DNA from: Agapanthus africanus
Taxonomy: Eukaryota > Streptophyta > Magnoliopsida > Asparagales > Amaryllidaceae
NCBI GenBank assembly: GCA_030015575.1
Contig: CM057339.1
Span: forward strand, 696,458,761-696,522,760
Direction of reading: 5' to 3'
DNA length: 64,000 nucleotides
The translations under genes and the position numbers were made by a program. The notes beneath the pieces are model-generated. The model was not told where the DNA came from, did not search any database, and saw nothing but the letters and a program-made list of their open reading frames with translations. This document shows, in pieces, positions 9,324 to 22,507 of this stretch. Position 1 is the stretch's first letter, and each line of letters opens with the position of its first letter.

Positions 9324-12300
9324 TTGCATGAGCATACGCTGAGTGTTTCTTTTCTCTCTCCCCAGGCAGCAACCTTTTCACGTCCTAATCAAGATAATAA
9401 AATGTATCGCTTGACCGATCCGAATTCTTATTCGGGACTGGGGAAAGTTGGTTCAGCTCTAACTTGTGACAACAGCCATGAGTATGAGAATGGGAAAGGG
9501 GATTGTATGGATTTCCAGGATACCCAGTTGAAGAAGAAGCATGGTTTTGCATCTACTTCAGGTGTTCTTGTAATTGAGAACTGTTTTACGGTCAGCCCTA
9601 CCTCTTGGGTACTAGATACCGGATCAGGATCTCATATCTGTAATTTATTGCAGGGACTGAGAAAAAGTAGGAGAGTTGCACCGGGTGATATGTCGCTCAG
9701 AGTAGCGAACGGAGCACAAGTTAATGCGGCAGCCGTCGGTGAATATCACCTAGTATTGCCAAATGGCAAGACTATGATTTTGAACGATTGCTACTATGTA
9801 CCCTCCATGGTTTGCAACATCATATCAGTTTCTTTACTCGATAAAGATGGATATAACTTTGTTCTTGAAAAGAATATTATGAACATTTACCTTGATAAGG
9901 TACTGGTTGCAGAGGGTACACTGTGTAATGGTATCTACGTTCTAAATCAGAATACAGTTCTCAATATACAAAACACACGCAAGAGGAAGAATTCAGATAC
10001 GAATGAATCCTACTTGTGGCATTGTAGACTTGGTCATATCGGAGAGAAAAGACTGAGTAAGTTGCATAAAGATGGACTCTTGAATGCGTTCGAGTTTTCA
10101 TCTTATGAAGCTTGTCAGTCTTGTCTCAAAGGGAAGATGACCAAATCTCCGTTCACCGGACATGGAGAAAGAGCAAGAGAGCTCTTGGGACTCATACACA
10201 GTGATGTGTGTGGTCCGATGTCTATACTTGCAAGGGGTGGGTTCTCGTACTTCATCACATTCACTGACGATCTCTCTAGGTTCGGATATGTGTATCTGAT
10301 GAAACACAAATCTGAAACTTTTGAGAAATTCAAGGAATTCAGAAACGAAGTAGAGAACCAGACAGGCAAAAGTATCAAGATCCTCCAGTCTGATAGAGGA
10401 GGGGAGTACTTAAGCACGGAATTCCGAGATTACTTAAAAGAGAATGGTATTCTCTCTCAGCTTACTCCTCCTTATACACCACAGCACAACGGTGTATCGG
10501 AGAGAAGGAATCGTACCCTATTGGATATGGTTCGATCCATGATGAGTGATGCTGAGTTACCTCTTTCATTCTGGGGACTTGCGCTAGATACAGCGGCATA
10601 CTTATTGAATCAGGTTCCGTCTAAATCCGTGCCTAAGACTCCATATGAAATATGGAGTGGTAAGAAACCATATCTAGAACGGATTAAGATATGGGGTTGT
10701 CCGGCCTATGTAAAAGTACAAAAACCAGACAAGCTTGAGGCACGGTCAGTTTTATGTAAGTTTGTGGGATATCCTAGAAATTCTCTGGGATATCTGTTCT
10801 ACCACACTGAGGAACATAAGGTGTTCGTTGCTCGTCGCGCCACCTTTTTAGAGTGGCAATTTCTTGCAAAAGAAATAAGTAGGAGCACGGTAGAACTGGA
10901 TGAAATATCTGATCCACAAACTCAAACTGAGGATTTAGCAGAACCAGAAAATTCAGTGACCCCAAACGAACCTCAGCCACTCCGCAGATCTGGTAGGATT
11001 TCTCATCCGCCCGAGAGATACTACGGTTTTCTCATAGACGGGGATCGAGAGGATTGCATCTTGGAAGAAGATGACCCTACCAGTTTCAGGCAGGTCATTA
11101 TCAGTAGGGACTCTGATAAGTGGCAGGAAGCAATGCAATCCGAAATGGAGTCCATGTACGCCAATAAAGTGTGGACCTTGGATATTGCTCCACCTGTGGT
11201 AAAACCCGTTGGATGCAAATGGATCTACAAAAGGAAACTTGGTGTAGATGGGCAGGTGGAAACCTATAAAGCTAGACTCATTGCAAAAGGTTTTCGTCAA
11301 AGACCTGGTTTGGACTATGATGAAACTTTTTCTCCGGTGGCTATGCTCAAATCCATTCGGATCCTACTTGCCATTGCTACTTTCCATGACTATGAAATCT
11401 GGCAGATGGATGTTAAAACGGCTTTCCTAAACGGTTGTTTTGAAGAGTGCGTTTACATGGATCAACCAGAAGGTTTCGTAGACAGTGGGAGTAGCGGAAA
11501 GGTGTGCAAGTTGCTTAAATCAATTTATGGATTAAAGCAGGCATCGCGGAGCTGGAACATCTGTTTTGATGAGGAAATCAAGGAATTTGATTTCATCAAG
11601 AACGAAGATGAACCCTGTGTTTATAAGAAGATTGTAGAACGAACTGTCGTATTCCTAGTCTTGTACGTGGACGACATTCTTTTGATAGGAAATGATGTTC
11701 CTATGCTACAATCGGTCAAGCTATTTTTGTCACAAAGGTTCTCCATGAAGGACCTGGGTGATACCTCGTACATTCTGGGGATCAAGATCCATAGAGATAG
11801 ATCCAAGAGACTATTGGGACTTTCGCAGTCCAGGTACATAGAGACCGTACTAAAGAGATTTAGTATGGAGGGTTCCAAGCGCGGTAACATACCTGCATTG
11901 CACGGAATTACCCTCTCCAAGAAGATGTCTCCTAAGACTGATGAGGAGAGGGTTCGCATGAGCACTATACCCTACGCTTCGGCGGTAGGATCTATAATGT
12001 ATGCGATGCTATGTACAAGACCAGATGTAGCTTACGCGTTGAGCGCGGTAAGCCGGTATCAGTCAGACCCAGGGGAGGACCACTGGACAGCAGTGAAGAA
12101 CATTCTCAAGTACCTGAGAAGGACTAAGGAGATGTTCCTGGTTTACGGTAATGGAGACCTCAGGGTCGAGTCCTTTGCCGATTCAAGCTTCCAGAGTGAC
12201 AAAGGTGACAGCAAGTCTGTCTCGGGTTTTGTGTTTACCCTCAACGGAGGGGCGGTATGTTGGAGGAGTTCCAAGCAGGATACCGTCGCAGACTCGACGA

Positions 12301-12650
12301 TGGAGGCTGAATACATTGCTGCAAGCGATGCCGCAAAAGAGGCGGTCTGGATGAAGAAGTTCATTAGTGAACTTCAGGTGGTTCCGTCCATTGTTGACCC
12401 AATACCTTTGTATTGCGATAACAATGGGGCTGTAGCTTTAGCGAAGGAACCAAGGTCCCATCAGAAATCCAGGCACATCTTAAGGCGGTATCACCTGATC
12501 AGGGAGATCATTGATCGACAGGAGATCGAGGTGCGGAGAGTGGACACAAAGGACAACACTGCGGACCCATTCACGAAGGCTTTACCCCAGACTCAGTTCG
12601 AGCGGCTGATCGAGATGATAGGTCTTCGATACGCCAGTACATGGCCTTAG
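9324..12650 (+). CDS. pol: Ty1/copia Pol polyprotein (protease, integrase, RT, RNase H)
   Basis: This is one uninterrupted frame of 1108 codons. The order is copia-type: aspartic protease with DTG at residues 98-100; a GAG-pre-integrase zinc region at about 229-270; the integrase core with D294, D357 and E393 in a perfect DD35E spacing; a copia reverse transcriptase at about 610-860 with YVDD at 781-784; and RNase H with D953, E994 and D1032. It ends just before the purine tract. No Gag domain or zinc knuckle precedes the protease, so it could act only with Gag from relatives. The annotated start is the first in-frame ATG, in sequence resembling the leader 3' end; an acceptor-like CAG ends at 9365, so the ATG at residue 27 (9402) is an alternative. 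The products would act in cytoplasmic virus-like particles and in nuclear integration. Confidence 0.93.
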   Translation: MHEHTLSVSFLSPQAATFSRPNQDNKMYRLTDPNSYSGLGKVGSALTCDNSHEYENGKGDCMDFQDTQLKKKHGFASTSGVLVIENCFTVSPTSWVLDTGSGSHICNLLQGLRKSRRVAPGDMSLRVANGAQVNAAAVGEYHLVLPNGKTMILNDCYYVPSMVCNIISVSLLDKDGYNFVLEKNIMNIYLDKVLVAEGTLCNGIYVLNQNTVLNIQNTRKRKNSDTNESYLWHCRLGHIGEKRLSKLHKDGLLNAFEFSSYEACQSCLKGKMTKSPFTGHGERARELLGLIHSDVCGPMSILARGGFSYFITFTDDLSRFGYVYLMKHKSETFEKFKEFRNEVENQTGKSIKILQSDRGGEYLSTEFRDYLKENGILSQLTPPYTPQHNGVSERRNRTLLDMVRSMMSDAELPLSFWGLALDTAAYLLNQVPSKSVPKTPYEIWSGKKPYLERIKIWGCPAYVKVQKPDKLEARSVLCKFVGYPRNSLGYLFYHTEEHKVFVARRATFLEWQFLAKEISRSTVELDEISDPQTQTEDLAEPENSVTPNEPQPLRRSGRISHPPERYYGFLIDGDREDCILEEDDPTSFRQVIISRDSDKWQEAMQSEMESMYANKVWTLDIAPPVVKPVGCKWIYKRKLGVDGQVETYKARLIAKGFRQRPGLDYDETFSPVAMLKSIRILLAIATFHDYEIWQMDVKTAFLNGCFEECVYMDQPEGFVDSGSSGKVCKLLKSIYGLKQASRSWNICFDEEIKEFDFIKNEDEPCVYKKIVERTVVFLVLYVDDILLIGNDVPMLQSVKLFLSQRFSMKDLGDTSYILGIKIHRDRSKRLLGLSQSRYIETVLKRFSMEGSKRGNIPALHGITLSKKMSPKTDEERVRMSTIPYASAVGSIMYAMLCTRPDVAYALSAVSRYQSDPGEDHWTAVKNILKYLRRTKEMFLVYGNGDLRVESFADSSFQSDKGDSKSVSGFVFTLNGGAVCWRSSKQDTVADSTMEAEYIAASDAAKEAVWMKKFISELQVVPSIVDPIPLYCDNNGAVALAKEPRSHQKSRHILRRYHLIREIIDRQEIEVRRVDTKDNTADPFTKALPQTQFERLIEMIGLRYASTWP

Positions 12651-12653
12651 TGC

Positions 12654-12664
12654 AAGTGGGAGAT
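12654..12664 (+). other. polypurine tract of Copia-2
   Basis: AAGTGGGAGAT abuts the 3' LTR. The same tract stands before the 3' LTRs of Copia-1, Copia-3 and Copia-4 and would prime plus-strand synthesis. Confidence 0.85.
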
Positions 12665-14743
12665 TGTTAGTGTATATGCCCTAGAGGCCATTACTGTATC
12701 ATACTAGTATGTATATTACTTGATGGAAGCTTGGGATATTCACAGTTGTACAGACAATCTTGCTCAATATAGTAGTATGCTACTTGGTTTGTCTCTGCTT
12801 TAATGTGTACTTGTGTGTTTATTTATTATATCACCTATACGCATTAGTAGAGCCCTTTGGATCTTTGCTTGATTACCGGCGTTGTGATGGCGATCACACT
12901 CGTGGGGGCTGGGTAATCTACAAGCACATCCTTATACACGTCCCTAGTCGTAGGACTATCGAGACAGGGCATCGATACTTCGGAGTAGACTAGTGTATGC
13001 TCTTCTCATCCCAGTGTGGGAGATGGTATGTCCCACAGTCATCAGTACGTCGTACTGGAGATAGTATACGGGTGCTCGTTGGGTTACGAGTACACTGGAC
13101 AGGACTCGTCGGGAACTGACAGGTTGGTATTATACCTATCGTCAGTTATCAGTTCCCAGGTGACATGAGTACAGCTTAGTCCGCTGACTTGACACTGCCA
13201 CTTCGCCTCGAGTGTGTTCCCACTGCACTTTGATCACTACCCTACCACGGCTCAAAGGAGTCGTGCAAACAGGTGGTGGTTGGGTGCAGTCGCGAAGCAC
13301 TTGGAGGCAGTGACGGTTAGACAGGATTCGTCTCTCCCGGTATTGGGGGTTGACATCGCGCTGTGTCTAGGAGAGCCATTACACGAGTAGTCCCTGGCCA
13401 GGGCAAGCGAGATATACTGGTAGGCTTCCAGTGTTATCTCAGGGTGTTTTGGGCTTCACTCCGACACGACTTGTACCGCTATTAGGGGACTGACGTTTTA
13501 CCGCCCCCTAGGCCCGACATGCGATGTATTAGACGAACAGACCGGACTGTACGGAGAATGTCACATTCAGACTCAGTAGGAGTTCAGATGGGTTTACCTC
13601 GTCAGTCTTCTTATCGGCATCTACCTGGGGACCGTTACGCACAGCTAGTGCCGCTTGCAGTCTGTGGTTAAACCCACTGCCAGCGTAGTGTCGAGTATTT
13701 AGAGTCCCACACAGAGGGTATTCGCCTCTTGGCAAAATAGAGTAGAGGTCGCATGGTTTTGCGACAGGGTTCGTTCTCATCCGCGCACTTGTGCACGTTT
13801 GGAGTCCGGACGGATTATACTAGCAGGCTCTGGTTTGAGCCAGATACTGGTATATGTTTTGGGGTTGCTTTTATCTCTCAGTATTCTTGTTCCTCGGAAC
13901 GAGAATGCAGGTGTGTATGCACAGTTGCTTGAGGCGGAGGATGAGGTCTTTCATTAGGGTTTCGGAACGGGTGCGTATGCACAGTTGACATTCGTCTTTT
14001 TCCAAACCCTAATGGATTTATGAAATATCAATTAATAATAGTAATTAAATGAAATAATGTTATGGTTGATTTTGTTGACTTGTTGACCATGGTTGACTTG
14101 TTGACCATGGTTGAATGTTGACCATCATCATTGCTTTACAAGGATACTCCTTGATTCTAGCTTACATTCATTTAAAGAAGTGATGATGGTGGTCATTCCA
14201 AATACAACCATCAACTATTTCATTTTGATTTATTATTATTAATTAGATAAATCTTTTTCCTTTTGTTATGGTTGCAAGAGAAAAATAGCTCATTCTATCA
14301 TATTGATTCTCTCTCCTCACTTCATCTTCTTCTTCCTCAAGCTCAAGGAGAATCCTTCTCATGTGTTGAGAATCCCTCTCCTTGAAAAGAAAACACCCCA
14401 TAGATACACTCTACTCTCTCTAGGGTTCAAGGTTTAGCAAGCCGGAGATCCTAGTTCACTCTAAGTTCGAGAAAGAGCCCGAAGGTTGAACCCTCAGGTG
14501 GATCCATCTTTGACGGAAGAAGGCTACAAGGAAAGAACCATCAACCTCTACTAGGTTTCAAGAAGAAGGAGTTCAAGTTAGGTATAACCACTTTGCCGAG
14601 TAGTTAACTCTTCTTTGCAAGTATGCTAGTTTAGTTTAGCAAAGATCCGGCTTTTACGGTCCATGTTACAAAGTTTAGAAAATTTTTTGTTTTACTGTTT
14701 CCGCATCCCCGAAAGTACCGGGAGAGGTAACGTGGACCTAACA
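12665..14743 (+). repeat. 3' LTR of Copia-2
   Basis: This 2079-bp copy starts TGTTAG and ends CTAACA, a perfect inverted terminal pair. It differs from the 5' copy at about 2% of positions by eye. ATTTC follows directly as the target duplication. Confidence 0.95.
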
Positions 14744-17740
14744 ATTTCTGAGAAAATCAAACAAGTAATCTGATCTAGTTAGACCACTAGAAGACCACCG
14801 CAGAGAGACGAGACCCAAATTCCCTAGTCTAGCCGGAGACACCGGGAAAAATGGCTATCGCCGGTCCACTTTGGTGTTAGGTGTTGGGGTTTGGTCAATA
14901 GCTCTTACTCCTTATAACCTAGTTCTTGTATTGTTAGATTTGTCCCAGTATACCGGAGCAAAAATCTAGGAGCACTTTGAGTTGATTTTGGCTATGGTTT
15001 TTCGATTTCTAAAACTTAGGTTTTGGTATTTGAATTTGGATTTGGTCGTTAGTCGTTTGTACGTCAACGAAGATGGTGATTTCATTGTTTTTGCATGCAT
15101 AGGCTATAGGTTCTAACCTGTGAGCACTTCGCGTGTCGTGACGGTTTTTGAATCAGATTTTGATGTGATACGATGTGTTATGATATATAGGTACCTTCGC
15201 TTGAACTTCGGGAAGACAAGGGAGAACAAAGCATCATCGACTTCGGCAAGCGAGGATCGAGGTGAGTAGATGTATATCTATGGGGGAAGTCGGGTGGATG
15301 GCATATAACACCCCCGTAACCGTAGAATAGGATATCTATATTATGTATATATATATGGTTATACGATATGGATACTTAGCAAATAGGATTTCTAGGAGAC
15401 TGTAGGCTAGATTAGGCGTACTTGCAGAAAGATATATCCCTTGTGTAATTTACCTTAGTCAAGATCCTTAAGATTTGTGTTGTCGCATACCCATACACAC
15501 ACACACTAGTTTTATAGTTGTGTGTATATGTGTGTGTGTAGATATGTGTGTGTGTGTGTATTTATACACACACACACATACACATGTGAGGTGAGGATAG
15601 TATATGTTATATGGATATGAATCGATATGATCGGACCGGATGTCGTGATGTTATGATATATGATCGACTTGAGACCTCGGATATGATTTTATATATTAAA
15701 AGATTGTTGGGCGTAATACACGGAACATGCAATAACATGTCACTTTATAATTAATAGATTGTACGAGACCTTAGATCTGTACCCCTGATTATGATATTGT
15801 ACGACGATTGTTACCGTACGAATGATGATTTATTATGATATTTGACCCGTACCCTCGATTTTGAGGATGTCGTACGATGTATTCTATCATACGAGGTATA
15901 TATAATGATTGATCCGCACTCTTGACCCGAGGATGTCGTACGATAGATTATACCGTACGTGATGCTATGAGGCTGGATTGTCGACTATTAGATATATCGA
16001 CTCGGCTATGCTATAGACTTTCTTCTCACTTTCGACTTGGTTCTTTGTTTAGCTTTTAGTTTGCTTAGATAAACATTAGCTTAGGCTCAAGTCATACCTA
16101 TTTTCAAACAGACGAATCGTAGACATTTTCAAAAGATAAACCAAGGGACGCTATGGATTTCCAAAAGACATCTCTTTCCTCAAAATACCGTAGTCCCTAC
16201 TTTTCAAAAAACAACTATTCGTGCTATTTAAACACGATAAACGGTATAGCTTATATATAGGTTTATATACTTTATTGTTGCTTTCACAGTTTACTTTCTG
16301 TTATGATCTCATCTGCTAGGACACCTGCACTATTACCGATGATGCGTATGTTACACGTACACTTGCTTGCCGGCTCACACACATCAGCATCGGTAATTTC
16401 CATGTCATGCACATTGTAGTAATCGTTATTCCATGATACAACTTGATAGTTTGTAGTTAATAGTACTGTTAGCATACATGACCTCTCATGCTAGTTTAGA
16501 CATTGCATTTCGTACTTAGATGCCATATGTATTTGTTTACCTACATTCTGATTATATACTGCAGTTGGGCTCTATGCCGATATTCATTGTTCTTTGTTAG
16601 CTCATGATTTTGAGATTTCGATTTTCATGAGATTTCTGGATTTGGAAACCCCATATGAAATAAAAAACATAAGCTCATTTTTTAAAAGAAATGCGGTTTT
16701 CCTTGATATAATGTGTGGCGTCCACCATGAGATTTCTCGGTTCTGGAGCATATATGATATATGATTACCCGATTTGAGGAGCGAGGAGACACTGTCTGCG
16801 AGTACATGATGCACCCGGTGCAGTATCTCGTGGCAAGAAGGCCGTCTAGATGAGACGTTGAGCCCGGCAGGGGAGCACCACCAACCGGTGATATTTGGTG
16901 CGGCGGATATCCAGAGGATACCGACCGTAGTCGTGAGATCAGATGATATGGGCCTATCCGAACTGATGGAGCTCGAGATATATGAGGATTATGTGTCTCT
17001 GATGGACACGGTTTTCATGATGTTTTAGAGTGTCGATGCTCGGCGCTCAGATTTTGTCATGATTTTGTGTGTCGATCCTGGACACACCCATTTGATGATG
17101 CATTCATGCATAATATACATGACATGTAGTTACTTGTAACACGGACACGAATACCTGACTTTACACATCTGCTTATATTATTACTTATACTGTTACTCGA
17201 TGTTACCGTTTTATTACTATTATTGTATTTTACTGTATGACCTAGGAGATAATCATACATTCGGTTTCTACTCGGTGATATCTTCTACTCACGAGTTGGC
17301 AACTCACCCCCGTTGTGCTATAGTTTCTTGCAGGTTTGGCCATACAGATTCCGTTGTGGCTTGCTGGCATACTACCTCCTTCTTGGTGATTGCATTGCTA
17401 GGTGGGATACATTGTATCGTGACCACCCTTATATATTGTATATTTCATTTCAATTGTATCTAGTTAAAAGCTCCATCAACCAGACTTGTATATTTTGTAG
17501 ACTTAGACATCTCAAATTGTATATTCTTTCGGCCTCAGAGTCACGCTCATGTATTTATTATTGTTTCTGGTTTTCTTTATGATGCTTAGTTTTCTTTACT
17601 TTATTTCTCAGTTTTGATCCTCGCCTTCGGCGTTGTATATTTATATTACTTGCGTGGTTGTTTCCTCTAATTGGCGAAGAGCTAGCTCCCGCTTGGGGAT
17701 GCCTTTTATTATATTGCTTGTACCGTTTTCAGGTTAAAAT
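14744..17740 (+). repeat. Tekay-1 LTR, second piece
   Basis: This 3 kb piece follows the reverse complement of the Tekay-2 LTR over its length. Shared landmarks include the GCATGCATAGGCTATAGG stretch near 15093, the GGTGAGTAGAT segment near 15260, a run of short CGTACG-rich repeats around 15780-15960, and the GAGTTGGCAACTCACCCC segment near 17291. It carries no gene. It ends with AAAAT, the duplication repeated after Copia-3 at 55562-55566. Relative to Tekay-2 it is clearly diverged, so it is a different and older copy. Confidence 0.85.
15494..15592 (+). repeat. CA/TG microsatellite cluster with inverted arms
   Basis: Runs of CA, then TG, then CA within 100 bases make a potential hairpin of TG against CA tracts. 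It lies inside the Tekay-1 LTR and is absent from the Tekay-2 LTRs by eye. Confidence 0.85.
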
Positions 17741-17808
17741 TGTTGGATATATGTATGCCCTAGAGGCCATTATATGATAATGAATGTATCGGTATGTGTT
17801 GTGTGTGT

Positions 17809-17839
<31 letters not shown>

Positions 17840-19828
17840 TCATAGGACATTCTTGGTCGACATAATAGTATGTTATCTGGTTGTTCTTTATCTTGACATG
17901 TTCACCTGATCATGCTTATTACTCATTTGGTACATGTTGATAAAGCCCTTAGGATATTTGCTTGACTACTGGGATTATGATGCGGATCATACTAGTGGGA
18001 CATGTGTAGTTTATAAGCATATTCTTGAAATGTTCCTAGTCGTGGGTGTATCGAGACGGGGCATCGATATTCTAGAGTAGACTAGCGTATACGTTTCTTG
18101 ACCCATATGATGGGCGATGGATGATCTCATATCCATTGGTGTGGTGACACCAATGATTGTATACGGGTGCTCAGTGGAGACTGGGTACACTGAACGGACT
18201 CGCCGAGAACTCCTATGTGGTACTATATCTATCGTAAGGTATCAGTTCTGAGGTGACACTGGTACAGGTTAGTCTGTAGACCCGAGATCGTCAGTGAGTT
18301 TTGTGTGTCCTCCCACTGTAGTTTGATCTCTACCCTACCAACGCTCTACTGAGTCGTGCAAACAGGTGGATTTTAGGTACAGTCCCGAAGCATATGGAGG
18401 CAATGAGAGATAAGAGGGGTTTCGTCTCTCCCGGTATTGGGGGTTGATGTTGTACTATGCTTGATTGGCTATAACAGGAAGACCCTGGCCAGGGCTCATG
18501 AGATTTACTGATAAGTGTTATCAGTAGTTTCTCGATCTGTTATGAGCCATATACCATCATGACTTATTGAGTTATTGGGGTCGACAATACCATCCCTTGA
18601 CTCGATATGCAGTATATCTGACGAAGAGACCGGACTGTACGGTAAGTGTTGCCAGTTGGCTCGACGGGAGTTTTGACAGGTTCGCTTAGTTTTCTTCTGA
18701 TCGCTCAATACCTGGGAGCCGTTACGTACAGCTTGTGCCACTGATGGTTTGTGTGTATGTGATATAATCACTGCCTACTGCTAGCTTATTAAGGAGTCTT
18801 AGAGTCCCACAAAGGGTTTTCCTATCTCAGGCGAAAAGATGTGGGGTGCATATTGGATATGCGCGGGAGCTCGATTAAATGCATGTATTTGATACCATAT
18901 TTTAATCGGGTGTTTACTATTAGACGGGCCGTATGTGATATGACCGGGTTATTAAATCAAGTGTTGATTTAATATTAAGTCTATTTGCTCATTTATTAAA
19001 ACCTATTTCTTTATGATGCATGCATGAGTGTATGTATATATTGATATGGATGCACACATGCATGCATACATGTATCGTGGTTGATGATACATTGGTGATG
19101 GCAATGCAAGGCTCACATGGTAACATATTTATATATTTTGATTATTGAGAAAAACAAAATGGGAATAAAATAATGGTTGATTTACTACACTCTTCTTTTG
19201 TGTTGACTAAAGTCAAAACCTTGGTTTCATTTCCTATGGTTTTAGTTGCCCATTGTTCTGCTTAAACTCAAGTATCAAAATATCTAGATATTTTGTAACC
19301 ATGGTTTGGTATGAGATAACCCTCTCTCTCTTTCTTGATTATGTTGAATTCTCACATGAGTTAAGTTAAGCCATCTCCTCCTTCTTCTTCCCCATTCAAG
19401 CTCTCTAGATTTTTTCAAGTGAGTGAAGAACATAAAAAAGAAAGGTTTTTAAGTGGGATCCAAACCCACATTACCAATCTATATTAGTCTAGCCCACTAG
19501 TGTAGGTTGTTGGCTCCACTTCCACTTAGATCAAGTGAAGCTAGGAGCTTGAGCAAAGGGACTCCGTGGTGGATCGTCGTGGACTTCAAAAAACTCAAGC
19601 GGACTGGTCCAAACACCAAGTTGATCCAAGGAGTCACAAGAGGAGGTCTACAAAGGTTGTATTACTCACCTCTTAGTGTTAGTCACTTGATAGTATGTGA
19701 TACTGGTTCTTGTTACCCTAATTTTCTAGTTCAATTCATAGTTGGTTTTGTTTAACACCGCTAAAATTTTTGTTATAGCGTGTTTGATGCAAGCCAAACT
19801 CTAGGCATGGTGCTAGAGAATCCCCATA
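17741..19828 (+). repeat. 5' LTR of Copia-3
   Basis: The LTR is 2088 bp. The Angela-like TATGCCCTAGAGGCC block lies just inside the start, followed by a GT/TA microsatellite (17791-17839). A perfect hairpin CATTGGTGT/ACACCAATG sits at 18134-18155, where Copia-2, Copia-4 and Copia-5 carry a different palindrome. Its end is one base from the PBS. Confidence 0.9.
17791..17839 (+). repeat. GT/TA microsatellite in Copia-3 5' LTR
   Basis: A TGTG and TATA repeat tract. The same position in the 3' LTR (53513-53544) carries a pure GT tract, so the repeat was present at insertion and has since changed in composition. Confidence 0.9.
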
Positions 19829-19829
19829 G

Positions 19830-19841
19830 TGGTATCAGAGC
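19830..19841 (+). other. primer-binding site of Copia-3
   Basis: TGGTATCAGAGC, identical to the other copia elements, one base after the LTR. Confidence 0.93.
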
Positions 19842-21880
19842 CAAGCTAGAAACTTAGTCGATGTTAGAATTATTACGAAACCGAAACAACTCCGAAACTT
19901 CGATAAACTGAAACCTTAAAAACTGCTCTCTTTCGATTTTTAAATGACCTCCTAAAATTATTTAAGCAACCGCAGAAGCTTGCATAGTATGCAGTAGAAC
20001 ACTGGAGAAAAACGAGGCAATTCCACCGGTTTTGACCCGGGGAAAAGCTCATTATTTCCGGCCTCGCCAACCCTACCCTCTCCAATTCGACTCGTTTTTC
20101 TTTAGTCTGTATGTTTTGGGGTTTCAGGTATTGTTTGTTTAGCCCAAAATTTCATGTGATGTTAATTTTGTTAAGGGGCTAATTCGGAGTATTTCGTAGT
20201 CGTAATTTTAACATTGTTTCAGGTAACCTAGACGACGTTTAACAGTTCGAACGAACATCAAACACCACCTCATTACTCTCGCTGGAAATTTTCCCAGTGT
20301 TGGAATTTTCCATGTTAAATATATTCGAAAGATCATGCAAGTAATTCTATGGACCCTCTAGAAGAACGTAACCCTAACTCGATTCTATGACCACGGAACC
20401 GCGGCCAAACCCTAGGGTTCGCCGTAGTTCCGTAGCGCCATAGGTGAGGCAAGGGTTGACCCTTCTACGGTTGGTCCATAGGCACCGTGACATGTTTTAG
20501 GTATTTTAACTTCTCTCAAGTGTTGAGCTCTTAGGGAAATATGGGTGTTTGTTGATTCGATCGAAACGTTTAACATCGTCTAGATTTTTGTGAATGTGAT
20601 ACAATAATTGGAATCTACACTAATTAGTTTTGTGAATAGTAATTAGTTGTGTGTAAATCTAACATTTTGGTCTCGGGTGGAATCGGGAATATTGTTGAAT
20701 TACCCGACTTCTTTTGAAAAGGTGTTTTCATAGATGAGACCCAAATGTAAGATTTGCATCGTTAGGAATGAAATCCAGAATATATGATAATCCGGGTTTA
20801 TGATGTCTAAAGACAGTGTTGATTCCAATTGTTGTAGTTTTTCACTTTCTTTTCTGCGACCGTAAGTGTAGTATGTGGTGTATCGCCGGTTTCGTTGCTA
20901 TATATCAACGATAATTGGGGTACTCATACATACTTACGTTGATTACATGTGATGTTATGTGTTCCTGAGATATGATGTACAAGATCATCGTGATTGAATG
21001 GCCGGGGGTTTTATGTGAGATGAGAGTTTTTCTTTTTATTCATGTAAAATTCATTGTATGTAATATTCTTTTATTAAGGCATGTCCAGGTTGAGGATGAT
21101 ATCACCATTGTTGTATATTATTTACTTTTCCGTATTAGCATACACCCAAGGTGGGGAGCACAAGTGACCCGGTTCTAGGGTCCAGTGGGAAGCCATCTCG
21201 AGGAGTCGAGACCAGGTCTCCTAACTCTAAAATTGGTAGGGTCACTTGCCGCTCTCGTAGGGGTCTAGGGGTGTGGGCTTGGCTATTCATCGCGACCGTA
21301 GAATCCGTATTTTCTATTATTATCTAAATACAAATTACGGACCTCCTAATATATCATATATTTTCATATATGTTCTTCTGCTGTTGATATTCTGTGATGT
21401 GATCACTTTATATGCTGAGACGAATGATGTATTATATATATGATATATAATAAACGTTGCTTATGTTTTTCATCCGCGCTAGTCCCGCCCCGCTATGCCG
21501 TTAGTTAAGTAACCTAACGGTACATAACGGGACATTGTGGCGAATGCGGATGGCATAAGCGTACGTTCTATTTTCGTTTCTTATCTGTAATAGCTTAAGG
21601 ACTTAAATGATGGGACTACATTAATGAGATTACTGTGAAGAAAAAGAAACCTAAAAGATGTTGTAAAATCGGATTTGAAACCTATTAGGCTTTTTATGAA
21701 AAAGTAAGTTTTCAAAGTGCGGAGCATAAGCCACTCATTTTAAAACCATTAGATTCTACAACGATATCAACTTCAAAGCGTTAATGGTTTTCCTAAAAAC
21801 TATTCGCAGCCCTCCGTCATTTTCGAAAGTAGAGTACTTAGTATTCGTGCTGCGTATTTTGACTATAGTTAAGGCGCGAT
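19842..21880 (+). other. Copia-3 leader, upstream part
   Basis: This non-coding leader is interrupted at 21880 by solo-G. It contains a degenerate GC palindrome doublet (20389-20439), the conserved block with the CCGTTAG/CTAACGG hairpin (21498-21520) and the first of the loop-sharing hairpins (21851-21878). The rest of the leader continues at 48905. Confidence 0.8.
20389..20439 (+). repeat. GC palindrome doublet (Copia-3 leader, degenerate)
   Basis: Unit 1 (20389-20406) keeps CGGAACCGCGGCC. Unit 2 (20421-20439) is a decayed GTTCC-centred copy complementary in its core to unit 1. The gap is 14 bp. It lies 559 bases from the PBS, farther than in the other copia leaders. Confidence 0.65.
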
Positions 21881-22499
21881 TGTTCATCACAGAAAACTGC
21901 ATTTTAATACTACTTATTCATTATCTATTTTGTTATATATTGCTATTAACCAGTTTTTGCTCAGTAATTACAAATTACAGGTGTTCGTGATTAAATACTG
22001 GAAATAAACTCAATATCACGGATATAGCGGTTGGGAGCAGACACTGCAAACAGAACAGAAAACCGACCGATATCCAAAGAGCTTTTGCAAAATAAATGTG
22101 TGTACACAATTTTGGTCCAACACATATAAGTGTGCACATGACTCTTTGATGGCTTGGACCATGGTGGGGCAGCCTTGGCACACACAAATGATGAATTGTG
22201 CAACTAGTGGGCACATGTGAGTGTGATGGGTAATAAATGCAAAAAGTTGTGATGTGAGTTAAAGGTTTGATTTCCCTCCAAAACTACTGGGTACAATACA
22301 AGCTTCTACAAAGAAAACAAATAGAACCAGGATGATATTGGAATTGACACAAGACCACCACATCAATACGACCGGCCACACCCTCAAGGAATCCGAGCTC
22401 GCCGTCCCCCCTTGCCTTGTTTGTCCATATATTTTCTCTGTTCCTTCCTTGCAGTCACATCACCTGATTTGTATTACTTGTTTAATCTTTTTTGGTGCC

Positions 22500-22507
22500 T
22501 ATAAAAT
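22500..22507 (+). promoter_or_regulatory. TATA box candidate of solo-G
   Basis: TATAAAAT about 620 bases into the LTR, followed by a pyrimidine-rich region; the position fits the U3/R border of an LTR. Confidence 0.5.

Larger units (their letters stand above)
4992..14743 (+). mobile_element. Copia-2, complete-length Angela-type copia element
   Basis: This 9752-bp element is bounded by a perfect 5-bp target duplication ATTTC (4987-4991 and 14744-14748). It has 2080 and 2079 bp LTRs, a PBS, a 2.2 kb leader, one open pol frame and a purine tract. By eye the LTRs differ at roughly 35-40 sites (about 2%), which at an assumed 1.3e-8 substitutions per site per year is under 1 million years. No Gag domain is recognisable, so it is probably non-autonomous although pol looks whole. 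This recalls the BARE2 group of barley, described as lacking functional Gag and depending on relatives. The TGTTRG start and a TATGCCCTAGAGGC block just inside the LTR are what I remember of Angela/BARE LTRs. Confidence 0.93.
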
